From positions 1-64,000 of the forward strand of contig CACGBP010000003.1 in NCBI GenBank assembly GCA_902571375.1: a stretch of 64,000 bases of DNA, written 5' to 3'. The DNA comes from an uncultured Pelagibacteraceae bacterium. Its GTDB lineage: Bacteria; Pseudomonadota; Alphaproteobacteria; Pelagibacterales; Pelagibacteraceae. Positions 17,932 through 29,670 of the stretch are shown piece after piece. The translations under genes and the position numbers were made by a program. Each line of letters opens with the position of its first letter. Position 1 is the stretch's first letter. The notes under the pieces were generated by a model. It saw only the letters and a list, made by a program, of their open reading frames with translations. It was not told the origin of the DNA and did no database searches.

Positions 17932-18225
17932 ATGCTTTTTGGAACAATTTTTTTAATCATTCTATATTTGCTTTTAAGATATATCATCGCTTGGATTACG
18001 TATTATAATAATTTAGATGATAGACTTGGAGATAGTACTTGGCGATTTACTTATGATTATCCTGTTGTTGGGGAACGAGATATTTCAGATTTAGATGATA
18101 AAGATTTTGTAAGATTAAGAAGAAAAAAAAATAAAATTATTTTGTTGATGTATTCTATTGTGCTTGTAATGTTTGTAGCTTCAATGTCTTTATTAAGTAA
18201 ATTTTTATTATTTTTTACAAGTTAA
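17932..18225 (+). CDS. small membrane protein of unknown function
   Basis: 97 aa with N- and C-terminal TM segments around a conserved-looking soluble centre. Confidence 0.6.
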   Translation: MLFGTIFLIILYLLLRYIIAWITYYNNLDDRLGDSTWRFTYDYPVVGERDISDLDDKDFVRLRRKKNKIILLMYSIVLVMFVASMSLLSKFLLFFTS

Positions 18226-18569
18226 TTTTTTAGTTGTTTTTTATTTTTTAGATAAAGAAAAAAAGCGACTATTTCATAAATAAATGAAAAAATATTAAAG
18301 ATTATTGGTAATTTAAAAAATTTATATAGAAATTTATATTTAGGTATTTTTTTCCAAACTAATAAAAAAGCTTCTGCACCCTCTAAAACTTTTTCACCAT
18401 CCTTTACATGAAGCCTTCGAAGGAGTTCTTTATCATTTTTAGAAGTTTCTTTTCTAGCTAAAGTATTATCTGTAATATCGATCCAATCAATATCTTGAAT
18501 TTTTTCTTTTTTATATAAGTCAATTTCGGCCTTACATATTTTACAAGAATTATTAAAATAAACTTTCAT
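18222..18569 (-). CDS. DUF393 / DCC-family thiol-disulfide oxidoreductase
   Basis: MKVYFNNSCKICKAEIDLYKK with CxxC near the N-terminus. Confidence 0.8.
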   Translation of the reverse strand: MKVYFNNSCKICKAEIDLYKKEKIQDIDWIDITDNTLARKETSKNDKELLRRLHVKDGEKVLEGAEAFLLVWKKIPKYKFLYKFFKLPIIFNIFSFIYEIVAFFLYLKNKKQLKN

Positions 18570-18659
18570 TAAGTAATAAATTACAAAAAAATGAAGTTAT
18601 GTATATGCGTAAAATACACATGTTGAAAATTCTATTAAACAAACTATGTATTGGTGACC

Positions 18660-20072
18660 ATGAGTAATTTCTTTGAAAAATCAGACTTATCTAGAAGTGA
18701 TGCTGAAAGTATTATTTCAGACACATTACAGAAATGTGATGATGGAGAGCTATATTTAGAAAATTCCAAATCAGAGTCAATATTGTTAGATGATAATAAA
18801 ATTAAAAACTCCAGCTATAGCTCGGACTTAGGTTTTGGATTTAGAGCTATCTCAGATGAAATTGTTGCTTATTCGCATTCAAATGAGATATCAAAAAATT
18901 CACTGAAACAATCTTCCGAAAATTTAAAATCAACATTAAAATCTGCCAAGGGCGTTTATAATCATGAATTACCAAAATCTAATAAAAAATATTATGAAAA
19001 TATTAATCCAATTGATCAAAAAACACTGAATGAAAAAATTGAGATTTTAAATAATGTAAACAAATATCTTCGAGAAAAAGATAATAATGTAAAGCAAGTA
19101 ACAGCAAATTTTCTCGGGGAACAAAAGTCTATAGAAATAATTAGATCTGGTGGTGAAACACTTACAGATATTCGTCCTTTAGTTAGATTTAATGTAACTG
19201 TAATGCTTGAAAAAAATGGAAGAAAAGAGACGGGTGTTTATGGTATTGGGGGAAGAAAATCATATGATGCGTACTTAAAGGAAGACAATTGGAAAAATGT
19301 TTGTGATGAAGCTTTAAGAATAGCTTCAATAAATTTAGAGAGCAAACCTGCTCCAGCAGGTGAAATGAAAGTTGTTCTAGGACCTGGCTGGCCTGCTATT
19401 TTAATTCATGAAGCAGTCGGGCATGGTTTAGAAGGAGATTTTAATAGAAAAAAAACATCCGCATTTCATGACCTAATGGGCCAGAAGGTGGCAAGTGAGG
19501 GTGTTACTATTATTGATGATGGAACTATAGATAATAGAAGAGGAAGCCTCACAATAGATGACGAAGGAACTCCTACAGAGAAAACAGTTTTAATTGAAAA
19601 TGGAATATTGAAAAATTTCATGCAGGATAGATTAAATGCTCGATTAATGAAAACCAGATCTACTGGAAGTGGAAGAAGAGAAAATTATAGACACATAGTA
19701 CTTCCAAGAATGAGAAATACTATGATGTTAAATGGCAATCATACTCAAGAGGAAATGATTAAGTCAGTTGATAAAGGTATTTTTGCAGTCAGTTTTGGTG
19801 GTGGGCAAGTTGATATTACTTCAGGCAAATTTGTATTCAATTGTACCGAGGCGTACGAAATTCTTAATGGTAAAATTGGATCACCTATTAAAGGAGCAAC
19901 ACTCATAGGTGATGGTCCATCTATATTAAAAGAGGTATCAATGGTTGGAAATGATATGATGTTAGATCCAGGTATTGGAACTTGTGGTAAAGCTGGTCAA
20001 GGTGTTCCTGTTGGAGTAGCTCAACCCTCAATATTAATTAATAAGATGACAGTGGGTGGTACAAAACTTTAA
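18660..20072 (+). CDS. tldD: metalloprotease TldD
   Basis: HEAVGHGLEGDFNRKKTSAF zinc motif; next to pmbA; start chosen at second Met (MSNFFEKSD). Confidence 0.95.
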   Translation: MSNFFEKSDLSRSDAESIISDTLQKCDDGELYLENSKSESILLDDNKIKNSSYSSDLGFGFRAISDEIVAYSHSNEISKNSLKQSSENLKSTLKSAKGVYNHELPKSNKKYYENINPIDQKTLNEKIEILNNVNKYLREKDNNVKQVTANFLGEQKSIEIIRSGGETLTDIRPLVRFNVTVMLEKNGRKETGVYGIGGRKSYDAYLKEDNWKNVCDEALRIASINLESKPAPAGEMKVVLGPGWPAILIHEAVGHGLEGDFNRKKTSAFHDLMGQKVASEGVTIIDDGTIDNRRGSLTIDDEGTPTEKTVLIENGILKNFMQDRLNARLMKTRSTGSGRRENYRHIVLPRMRNTMMLNGNHTQEEMIKSVDKGIFAVSFGGGQVDITSGKFVFNCTEAYEILNGKIGSPIKGATLIGDGPSILKEVSMVGNDMMLDPGIGTCGKAGQGVPVGVAQPSILINKMTVGGTKL

Positions 20073-21388
20073 TGATTAAAAATCAGGAATATTTATCAGA
20101 AAAAGCATCTTATTGTTTAGATCTAGCAAAAAAATTAGGCGCAACAGACTCTAGCGTTATTGTAAGTAATTCAATTTCTGAAACAGTAAATTTTAGGAAT
20201 AAAAAATTAGACGAGTCTAATAGATCAGACAATCTTGCTATAGGCATAACAACATATATAGGTAAAAAAAAATCATCAATATCATCATCAAATTTATTGA
20301 GAGAAAATTTAGATACTCTTATAGAAAAATGTATTGAAACTACAAAAAATACACCAGGGGACGAATTTAATTCGCTTCCAGATAAAGATTTACTTGCCAA
20401 AGAAGTAAAAGATTTAAATTTATATGATGATACTCATATAAAAAATGAAAATAAAATTGAATATTTAGAAAGATTAGAAACATCAGCTTCAAGTGATAAA
20501 AAAATAGTAAATACAGAATCCAGTTTTACTGAAGATAAATCAAATTTTATTTTAGCTAATAGTGATGGTTTTTTAAAAGGTTATAAAAGTTCATCGTTTA
20601 CGGCATCAAGTGTGATCGTTGCTAAAGATGACAAAAGCATGGAGCGTGATTATGAATATACTAGCAAATGTCATTTAAAAGATATTAATGATGCAGAAGA
20701 TTTAGGAAAATTAGCTGCTGAACAAACTATTAAAAAACTTAGTCCGAAAAAAATTGGCAGTGAAAAAATTGCTATAATTTTTGATAAAAGAATTGCAAAA
20801 GGAATTTTAAGTACTTTTGCTAGCGCAATATCATCCTCAGCTATTTCACGAGGAACCTCTTTTTTAAAGGACAAAATAAATCAAAAAATATTTTCAGATG
20901 AAATAAATATTTTTGATAAACCAGATATATTAAAAGGTCTTGGTTCTCGAAGCTTTGACTCAGAAGGAGTAAAAACTAATACTTTAAAGCTGATAGAGCA
21001 GGGCGTTTTAAAGGATTACTTAATAGATACCTATAATGGAAAAAAATTGAATCTTAAATCAAATGGAAGATGTGGAGGAACAAGCAACCTATATTTTGAT
21101 AATGGAAATATTTCTTACAAAGATCTTTTAAATTCTAATCCAAGATGTCTCTATATAACCGAAACAATTGGTCATGGAAGTAATATTGTAACCGGTGATT
21201 ATTCTGTTGGTGCTACTGGTTTTCTTCTTGAGAATGGTGATTTTAAATACCCTATAAATGAAATTACAATTGCAGGAAATTTTAAAGATATGTTTAAAAA
21301 CATTATTCTTGCCAATGATCTGGAATTTAAATATGCAACCAATTCACCAACCATGATGATTGAGGGAATGGTAGTTGCTGGTAAATGA
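20072..21388 (+). CDS. pmbA: TldE/PmbA family protein
   Basis: Follows tldD; GSRSFDSEGVKT and GHGSNIVTGDYSVGATGF motifs. Confidence 0.93.
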   Translation: MIKNQEYLSEKASYCLDLAKKLGATDSSVIVSNSISETVNFRNKKLDESNRSDNLAIGITTYIGKKKSSISSSNLLRENLDTLIEKCIETTKNTPGDEFNSLPDKDLLAKEVKDLNLYDDTHIKNENKIEYLERLETSASSDKKIVNTESSFTEDKSNFILANSDGFLKGYKSSSFTASSVIVAKDDKSMERDYEYTSKCHLKDINDAEDLGKLAAEQTIKKLSPKKIGSEKIAIIFDKRIAKGILSTFASAISSSAISRGTSFLKDKINQKIFSDEINIFDKPDILKGLGSRSFDSEGVKTNTLKLIEQGVLKDYLIDTYNGKKLNLKSNGRCGGTSNLYFDNGNISYKDLLNSNPRCLYITETIGHGSNIVTGDYSVGATGFLLENGDFKYPINEITIAGNFKDMFKNIILANDLEFKYATNSPTMMIEGMVVAGK

Positions 21389-22356
21389 GTGAATTTTGTG
21401 TAATCGGCTCAGGCATTTCAGGAGCTACAATTGCAAATCTTCTTAATAAAAAAAATTCAGTAATTTTATTTGACAAAGCGAGAGGTCCAGGAGGTCGTGC
21501 ATCTTTCAAAAGAATGAAAGGCAATATAGGCTTTGATCATGGTGCTCAATATTTTTCGCCAAAAAGTCTAGAATTCAAAAAATTTACTAAAGATTTAATT
21601 AAAAAAAGAATTTTGAAAGTCTGGGGTGGTAAACACGTTTTTCTTAACTTTCAAAAAAAAGAGGATAAAAAACATCTTAAAATTATAGGAAAAAATGGAA
21701 ACAATGATATTAGCAAGTATTTGTTAAAAAAAGTTAAGTGCAACTATCAAAGTGAATTAAAAAAAATTCATTACAAAAACAAACTTTGGCATTTATCATT
21801 TGCTGATGGAAAATTGAGATCTTTTAAGAGTATTATTTTAACCTGTCCTTTTCCACAATTAAAAAGACTTTCAAAAAGATACATAAAAAATTCTTTTTTA
21901 AAAAAATCAATAAAAATGGATGCAAATATAACTACTATGATTGCTATAAAAAAAAATAAAAAATCTAATAGCAGCTACCTTTTCAAAGATCCAATTCTTG
22001 GTTGGGCTGGTAATGAAAATTCAAAAAAAAGATTTAAATCAATATATGATTTATGGACCCTTCAAAGTACTTTTAAGTGGGCAAATAAAAAGATCAATCA
22101 AAATAAAAAAAATAAGAAAGATAATTCAAAAATTATGATTGATAAGTTCTTTCAACTTTCAAATATTAAAAAAACTAAAATAAATTTCTCTCTTAATCAT
22201 GGTTGGAAATATTCTTCAAATTCAAAACCTTTAAAAATTAAAAGTTATTGGGATCCAAAGAAAAAAATAGGTGTTTGCGCTGATTGGTTTGTAGGGCCAA
22301 GATTAGAGTCAGGATGGATAAGTGCGCAAGACTTATTTAAAAAAATTTCAAGATAA
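21385..22356 (+). CDS. NAD(P)/FAD-dependent amine oxidase-like oxidoreductase
   Basis: CVIGSGISGATIANLL Rossmann motif, FDKARGPGGRAS, FDHGAQYFSPK. Confidence 0.85.
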   Translation: MSEFCVIGSGISGATIANLLNKKNSVILFDKARGPGGRASFKRMKGNIGFDHGAQYFSPKSLEFKKFTKDLIKKRILKVWGGKHVFLNFQKKEDKKHLKIIGKNGNNDISKYLLKKVKCNYQSELKKIHYKNKLWHLSFADGKLRSFKSIILTCPFPQLKRLSKRYIKNSFLKKSIKMDANITTMIAIKKNKKSNSSYLFKDPILGWAGNENSKKRFKSIYDLWTLQSTFKWANKKINQNKKNKKDNSKIMIDKFFQLSNIKKTKINFSLNHGWKYSSNSKPLKIKSYWDPKKKIGVCADWFVGPRLESGWISAQDLFKKISR

Positions 22357-22357
22357 A

Positions 22358-23035
22358 TCATTCAAAGTTTTTCAATCTATATTCCCAATTTCCCATTCTA
22401 GAATAACTCACTTTTAATATTCTTAAATTCTTTTGATCATACCAAATGTCAAAGTTTAATCGTTTATCTTTAGGAATATTCATATCTTTAGATTTTAGTG
22501 TAAAATGATCTACACTATAAACTTTACCATATTGTTCTATTTTTTCTTTTCCTATAAAAGTAACAACCTGTTCTTTAATACTTCCTGATATCGGACTTAT
22601 TTGGGATTCCGCTTGTAAAATTTGATGATTCCACCAATTTCCAATAACATTATTAATTGTTGCTTCCCCATTGAATGAAGAGCCTTTGATATCAAATTTT
22701 TTACTATTTTTATTTAATTTTAAATTTACAAATTTTTCTTTATCATTTTGTAATGTTTTTGACTCATAAGAAATTAATTGATCTTTAACATATTTTTCTT
22801 CACCATATCCTTCTACTTGAAAAATAGTAGCTCCTAAAAGTTTCACAGAAAACTTCATTTGATTAGTTACTATTGTTTCATCACCTTTTCTCGTAAAAAA
22901 ATAATAATTATATCCTATTAATTCGCCATTTCTAAAAATGTCCATTTCAATTTTATTGAATCTTTTATAATGATCCATATGGGCAAAAACATTTGATGAT
23001 ATCAATATAATAAATAGGACTAAAATTTTTTTCAT
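22358..23035 (-). CDS. secreted DUF6134-like protein
   Basis: Signal peptide MKKILVLFIILISSNVFA; IEMDIFRNGELIGYNYYFF...WWNHQILQ pattern. Confidence 0.65.
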   Translation of the reverse strand: MKKILVLFIILISSNVFAHMDHYKRFNKIEMDIFRNGELIGYNYYFFTRKGDETIVTNQMKFSVKLLGATIFQVEGYGEEKYVKDQLISYESKTLQNDKEKFVNLKLNKNSKKFDIKGSSFNGEATINNVIGNWWNHQILQAESQISPISGSIKEQVVTFIGKEKIEQYGKVYSVDHFTLKSKDMNIPKDKRLNFDIWYDQKNLRILKVSYSRMGNWEYRLKNFE

Positions 23036-23088
23036 TTAACGATTACAATAATAGACTTTTCTTATAATAGAAGTAGTTTATAAAATAA

Positions 23089-23736
23089 ATGTTTTTAAAA
23101 ATTAAGAAAATACCAAAAGTTAATTGGACATCCGACAAACCACACAACCTTAAACCAAAATTTTCAACATTCTTTTTTTTATGTTTTGGATTAATGTTAT
23201 TTGGATTAGGAGAAGGTTTATTGATTGTTTCTTTCACTGGAGCGTCTCCTTGGAGCGTTTTAGCTCAGGGTATTTCGCTTAAAGTTAATTTAAGTATTGG
23301 AACTATTACTTTATTAATCAGCATCGCAGTTTTAATATTATGGATACCTTTAGGTCAAAAGCCAGGAATGGGAACAATCTTTAATGCTTTAATAATCGCA
23401 CTGATGATTGATCTTTGTATTAAATTTGTTCCAACTCCAACTAATTATACTAATCAATTAATTTTAGCAGTTATATCTGTAATAACAGTTGGTATTGGTG
23501 GAGGTATATATTTAGTTTCTAATTTAGGGGCAGGTCCAAGAGATGGATTGATGATTGGTTTACAAAAAGTTACAAATTTTCCTATAGCCGCTGTCAGAGC
23601 AACCTTAGAAATTTCAGTTGTTAGTGTTGGATGGTATTTAGGTGGAACTGTTGGTGTTGGAACTTTATTATTTGCTTTTGGAATTGGCCCTTGTGTTGCT
23701 TTAGGACTTTATTTAGTTGATAAATTTTTTGATTAA
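23089..23736 (+). CDS. YczE/YitT-like multi-pass membrane protein
   Basis: FGLGEGLLIVSFTGASPWSVLAQGIS and LVSNLGAGPRDGLMIGLQ motifs. Confidence 0.8.
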   Translation: MFLKIKKIPKVNWTSDKPHNLKPKFSTFFFLCFGLMLFGLGEGLLIVSFTGASPWSVLAQGISLKVNLSIGTITLLISIAVLILWIPLGQKPGMGTIFNALIIALMIDLCIKFVPTPTNYTNQLILAVISVITVGIGGGIYLVSNLGAGPRDGLMIGLQKVTNFPIAAVRATLEISVVSVGWYLGGTVGVGTLLFAFGIGPCVALGLYLVDKFFD

Positions 23737-25559
23737 GCAGCTGCGCCAGCTTTTTCGCTTCTTTTTCTTTCGTGTGGATCTAATATAGCTTTTCTTAATC
23801 TACAAGACTCTGGTGTAATTTCTAAGGCTTCATCAGTATTTAACATACTTAATTGTTCTGCTATTGACATTTTTCTTACTGGAGTTAAGACAACATTTTC
23901 ATCTGTTCCTTGTGTTCTCATATTAGTTAATTTTTTTCCTTTCATGACATTTATAATCATGTCACCTGGTTTAGGTGATAAACCAACAATCATGCCTGGA
24001 TATACTGGATCGTTATGTGTTACAAACATTTCTCCTCTTGCCTGTAAATTGAATATTGCAAATGCAACTGCTTTACCTTGTTCCATTGAGATTAATGCTC
24101 CATTTCTTCTTCCCTCCATATCACCTTCAAATGGACCATAAGCATGAAAAATTCTATTTATTACTCCATTACCTTTTGTAAGTGTCAAAAATCTACTTGT
24201 GTATCCCATCAAGCCTCTCGTAGGCGCATGAAATATAAGTCGTTTTTTATTTTTACCTGTATCTTTTAGTTCAATTAATTTACCTTTTCTTCTGTTCATA
24301 GAGTCTATAATTTTTGATGAATGCTCCTCATCAAGATCCATGGTAATTTCTTCAATCGGTTCAATCTTGTTTCCATTATCATCTTTTCTATACAAAACCT
24401 TTGGTGGGCTTACAGTCATTTCAAAACCTTCTCTTCTCATTTGAGTGAGTAAAATTTCTAACATTAGTTCTCCTCGACCACTTACTACAAAAGAGTCATT
24501 GCCTTCATTTTCAGAAAATGTAATTCCAACATTATTTTGTGCTTCTTGAATTAATCTATCTCTAATTTGAGTACTTGTGAGTTTTTTACCTTCTGTACCG
24601 GCTAAAGGAGACGTGTTTACTGTGATAGTAATGGACATTGTTGGAGGATCTATAGGTGTTGCTTTAATTGGTTCATTCACCTCCAGGTCACATATAGTAT
24701 CTGCAACATTGGCTTTTTCTAAACCTGCAATTACAACAATATCTCCAGCCGTACCAACTTCTATAGGTACTTTTTTTGTTCCTTCATATCTAAAAATTTT
24801 AGTGAGTCTACCTTCATCAACTTTTTCACCTTTTAAATTAATTGCTTTAATCGCTTGGTTAGCTTTAGCTGTACCTTGAGCAATTCTCCCAACCAAACTT
24901 CTTCCTAAAAAACTATCTGCATAAAGAAGTGTTGATAGCATAGCAAATGGTTTTGATTTATCTAATTGAGCAGGCTCAACATGTTCAATGATTTTATCTA
25001 ATAAAGGGTTTAAATTTTGTCTTGGGCCATCTACTTCCGTATCTGCCCATCCAGATCTTCCACTTGCGTATAGAACAGGGAAATCTAACTGTTCTTCGTT
25101 TGCATCCAAACTCACAAATAAATCAAAAGTTTCATCTAAAACTTCATTGGCTCTTTGATCAGACTTATCAAGTTTATTAATTACTACAATTGGTTTAAGT
25201 CCTTGTTTTAGTGCTTTTGATAATACAAACTTTGTTTGGGGCATTACCCCTTCTGCAGAATCAATTAATAGCAAGGCACCATCTGCCATACTTAAAACTC
25301 TCTCAACTTCTGCAGCAAAATCTCTGTGACCAGGAGTATCAATAATATTAATTCTTGATTCCTTCCAATTTATTGATGCAGGTTTTGCTAAAATTGTTAT
25401 TCCTCTTTCTTTTTCTAATTCTCCAGAATCCATTAGTCTTTCATCAACAACCTCATTTTCTCTAAATGAGCCACTCTGCTTCATTAGGTTATCAATTAGA
25501 GTAGTTTTTCCGTGGTCAACGTGAGCTATGATTGTGATGTTTCTAATGTTGTTAGTCAT
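23733..25559 (-). CDS. typA: ribosome-associated GTPase TypA/BipA
   Basis: IIAHVDHGKTTL, DTPGHRDF, NKLDKSD; BipA C-terminal region. Confidence 0.97.
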   Translation of the reverse strand: MTNNIRNITIIAHVDHGKTTLIDNLMKQSGSFRENEVVDERLMDSGELEKERGITILAKPASINWKESRINIIDTPGHRDFAAEVERVLSMADGALLLIDSAEGVMPQTKFVLSKALKQGLKPIVVINKLDKSDQRANEVLDETFDLFVSLDANEEQLDFPVLYASGRSGWADTEVDGPRQNLNPLLDKIIEHVEPAQLDKSKPFAMLSTLLYADSFLGRSLVGRIAQGTAKANQAIKAINLKGEKVDEGRLTKIFRYEGTKKVPIEVGTAGDIVVIAGLEKANVADTICDLEVNEPIKATPIDPPTMSITITVNTSPLAGTEGKKLTSTQIRDRLIQEAQNNVGITFSENEGNDSFVVSGRGELMLEILLTQMRREGFEMTVSPPKVLYRKDDNGNKIEPIEEITMDLDEEHSSKIIDSMNRRKGKLIELKDTGKNKKRLIFHAPTRGLMGYTSRFLTLTKGNGVINRIFHAYGPFEGDMEGRRNGALISMEQGKAVAFAIFNLQARGEMFVTHNDPVYPGMIVGLSPKPGDMIINVMKGKKLTNMRTQGTDENVVLTPVRKMSIAEQLSMLNTDEALEITPESCRLRKAILDPHERKRSEKAGAAA

Positions 25560-25644
25560 TTTTTGTGGCTCTTATACATAAATAAATTGTTTTGAAAACT
25601 TAAAAAAACCCATAAAAAGCATGTAATATTCGTGTATATTTACG

Positions 25645-25761
25645 TTAATTATACTTTTTTCGCTTTTCTCTCTTAATTTGTCTTTTTTCTTTTAGACTCA
25701 ATTTTGGTTTTTTCTTAACACTTGAATCTTTAAAAGACTTTCCACTATATCTTTTAGACAT
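25645..25761 (-). CDS. 38-aa highly basic small protein
   Basis: ATG ORF MSKRYSGKSFKDSSVKKKPKLSLKEKRQIKREKRKKYN* between typA and groEL; below the ORF track size cutoff. Confidence 0.55.
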   Translation of the reverse strand: MSKRYSGKSFKDSSVKKKPKLSLKEKRQIKREKRKKYN

Positions 25762-25776
25762 ATCTTTTTATAAAAA

Positions 25777-25800
25777 AAAGGCCATCTTATGATGGCCTTT
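25777..25800 (-). terminator. Rho-independent terminator downstream of groEL
   Basis: AAAGGCCATC-ttat-GATGGCCTTT hairpin; minus-strand transcript then has a U tract. Confidence 0.85.
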
Positions 25801-25814
25801 AAATTTTTTCTAGA

Positions 25815-25824
25815 GGGGGGGGGG
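25815..25824. repeat. G10 homopolymer (C10 on the groEL strand)
   Basis: Ten consecutive G on + strand just downstream of the groEL stop codon. Confidence 0.95.
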
Positions 25825-25826
25825 TG

Positions 25827-27500
<1,674 letters not shown>

Positions 27501-27510
27501 TTAAATTAAA

Positions 27511-27801
27511 TTATTTACTTGAAATACCCATAATGTCAGACTCTTTCATTATGCTGTATTCTTTACCATCAATTTTGACTTCAGTTCCTGACCATTTGCC
27601 AAATAAAACTTTGTCACCAACTTTAACATCCATTGGAATAATTTTTCCATCTTCAGTTTTTGCGCCACCACCAACAGCTACCACTTTACCTTCTTGAGGT
27701 TTTTCCTGTGCTGTATCTGGTATTATTATTCCACCAGCAGTTTTTTCGCTGCTGTCTAAAACTTCTATTAGAACACGATCGTGTAACGGTCTGAATTTCA
27801 T
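27511..27801 (-). CDS. groES: 10 kDa chaperonin GroES
   Basis: [44 protein letters not shown]. Confidence 0.99.
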   Translation of the reverse strand: MKFRPLHDRVLIEVLDSSEKTAGGIIIPDTAQEKPQEGKVVAVGGGAKTEDGKIIPMDVKVGDKVLFGKWSGTEVKIDGKEYSIMKESDIMGISSK

Positions 27802-27828
27802 AAATTCTCCTTTATAAATATCAACTTC

Positions 27829-27856
27829 ATATAGAGATTGGCCTTGCTATTTCAAG
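27829..27856 (-). promoter_or_regulatory. Putative RpoH (sigma32) promoter of groESL
   Basis: Minus strand CTTGAAA-N13-CTCTATAT upstream of groES; no CIRCE element seen. Confidence 0.5.
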
Positions 27857-27925
27857 ATATACTTCAAAATAAGTTGACTAAAAAAGATAAGAATTTGAGG
27901 GTTTTTTGGGTTATAGATTAATTTA

Positions 27926-28744
27926 ATGACCAAAAATTTAGATAAAGATGGCCTTAGATCAATAGCTGACAATTATCAGTTATTTTACATTGATTTATGG
28001 GGAGTTGTACACAATGGGATTAATTTACATAAAAATGCAATCTTTACTCTCAAAGAAATTACAAAGAAAAATAAAGAGTATGTTTTATTAACTAATGCTC
28101 CAAGACCTAATAGTACTGTAAAGATATTTTTAGAAAAAATGGGAATGGAAAAAGAAATTATAGATCACGTTTTTACTTCAGGGCAGGCAGCTTTAAGTTA
28201 TTTAAATAATAACCACCTGAATGATAAATTTTTTCATATTGGACCTCCTCGGGATTTTGACTTATTTAAAGATTTTAAAAAAAATAGATCTGAAGAAATT
28301 AGTGAAAGCAAATATATTCTGTGCACAGGATTATACGACAATCATGATGAAGAATTAACTTATTATAAAGATTTACTTGAAAAGCATATTGATAAAAAAA
28401 TGATTTGCACTAACCCAGATTTAATTGTTGATAGAGGAAACCAAAGAGAGTTATGTGCAGGATCTGTTGCAATGGTTTTTGAAAAGATGGGTGGAAAAGT
28501 TATTTACTTTGGAAAACCTTACCCAGAAGTTTATAATCAGTCTGTAGAAAATAAAAATAAAAAAGTACTTTCAATTGGTGATAACCTTAACACAGATATA
28601 AAAGGTGCTAATCTTTTAAATTATGATTCTTTAATTATCTCAAACGGGATACATAAAAATGAAATCAAGGAGAGAGGAATTGAACAAACAGCTAAATCTT
28701 ACGAAGCAATTTGTAATTATATTCAATCAGATCTAAAATGGTAA
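27926..28744 (+). CDS. HAD-superfamily class IIA hydrolase (TIGR01459-like)
   Basis: YIDLWGVVHNGINLHKNA, YVLLTNAPRPN, SIGDNLNTDIKGAN. Confidence 0.85.
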   Translation: MTKNLDKDGLRSIADNYQLFYIDLWGVVHNGINLHKNAIFTLKEITKKNKEYVLLTNAPRPNSTVKIFLEKMGMEKEIIDHVFTSGQAALSYLNNNHLNDKFFHIGPPRDFDLFKDFKKNRSEEISESKYILCTGLYDNHDEELTYYKDLLEKHIDKKMICTNPDLIVDRGNQRELCAGSVAMVFEKMGGKVIYFGKPYPEVYNQSVENKNKKVLSIGDNLNTDIKGANLLNYDSLIISNGIHKNEIKERGIEQTAKSYEAICNYIQSDLKW

Positions 28745-29670
28745 AATCAATAAAAGTATATCAAAATTTTAATATAAAAAAGGATCACAAAAATTCTATT
28801 ATTTTAATTGGAAATTTTGATGGTCTTCATGTGGGTCATCAGAAACTTTTTTCATTAGCAAAAAAATATAAGAAAAAACACAAAATAAAAATTGGTGTAT
28901 TTACTTTTGAACCAATGCCAAAAATGTTTTTTAATAAAAACTTAAAAAATTTTAGAATATCCAATAAAATTCAAAAAATTAGCTTACTTAAAAAATTTGG
29001 AGTAGATTTTGTTGTCGTTAAAAATTTTGATAGAAATTTTTCTAAAACAAAATCAATTAGTTTTATCAAAAACATTTTAAATACAAAATTAAATGCTAAG
29101 TTTATTTTTGTTAGTAATAATTTTAAGTTTGGAAATAAAAGACAAGGTAATGTTAAACAGTTAAAAAAATATGAGGATGTTTATAATTATAAAATAATCA
29201 AACCCCAACCGTTATTGATGAGAAAGAAAATAATTTCATCCACTTTAATTAGAAACTTTTTACAAAAAGGTAAATTAGATAAAGTGAATAAATTATTAAA
29301 TAGAAGTTGGTCTATAGTAGGCAAAGTTCAAAAAGGAAGACAATTAGGAAAAAAACTTGGTTTTCCTACTGCTAATATTGATATTAAAGATTATGTGATA
29401 GCAAAACCAGGAGTTTATGCAGTTAAAGTAAAAATACAAAAAAACAATAAATCAATAAAGGGAATAGCTAATCTTGGATATCGGCCAACATTTAAACAAA
29501 ATAAAATATTATTAGAAGTTCATTTATTTAATTTTTCTGGAAATTTATATAATAAGCATTTAACAGTTGATTTAATAAAATTTATAAGGAAAGAGATAAA
29601 ATTTAAAAACGTTGATCAATTAAAGAAACAAGTTAAATCAGATCTTTTAAGAGCAAAAAAAATTAAATGA
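28738..29670 (+). CDS. ribF: bifunctional riboflavin kinase/FAD synthetase
   Basis: IGNFDGLHVGHQKLF, GRQLGKKLGFPTANI, GIANLGYRPTF. Confidence 0.95.
   Translation: MVKSIKVYQNFNIKKDHKNSIILIGNFDGLHVGHQKLFSLAKKYKKKHKIKIGVFTFEPMPKMFFNKNLKNFRISNKIQKISLLKKFGVDFVVVKNFDRNFSKTKSISFIKNILNTKLNAKFIFVSNNFKFGNKRQGNVKQLKKYEDVYNYKIIKPQPLLMRKKIISSTLIRNFLQKGKLDKVNKLLNRSWSIVGKVQKGRQLGKKLGFPTANIDIKDYVIAKPGVYAVKVKIQKNNKSIKGIANLGYRPTFKQNKILLEVHLFNFSGNLYNKHLTVDLIKFIRKEIKFKNVDQLKKQVKSDLLRAKKIK

Noticed and set aside
24577-24879. 100-aa plus-strand ORF inside typA
   Set aside because: Fully antisense to a clear typA coding region.
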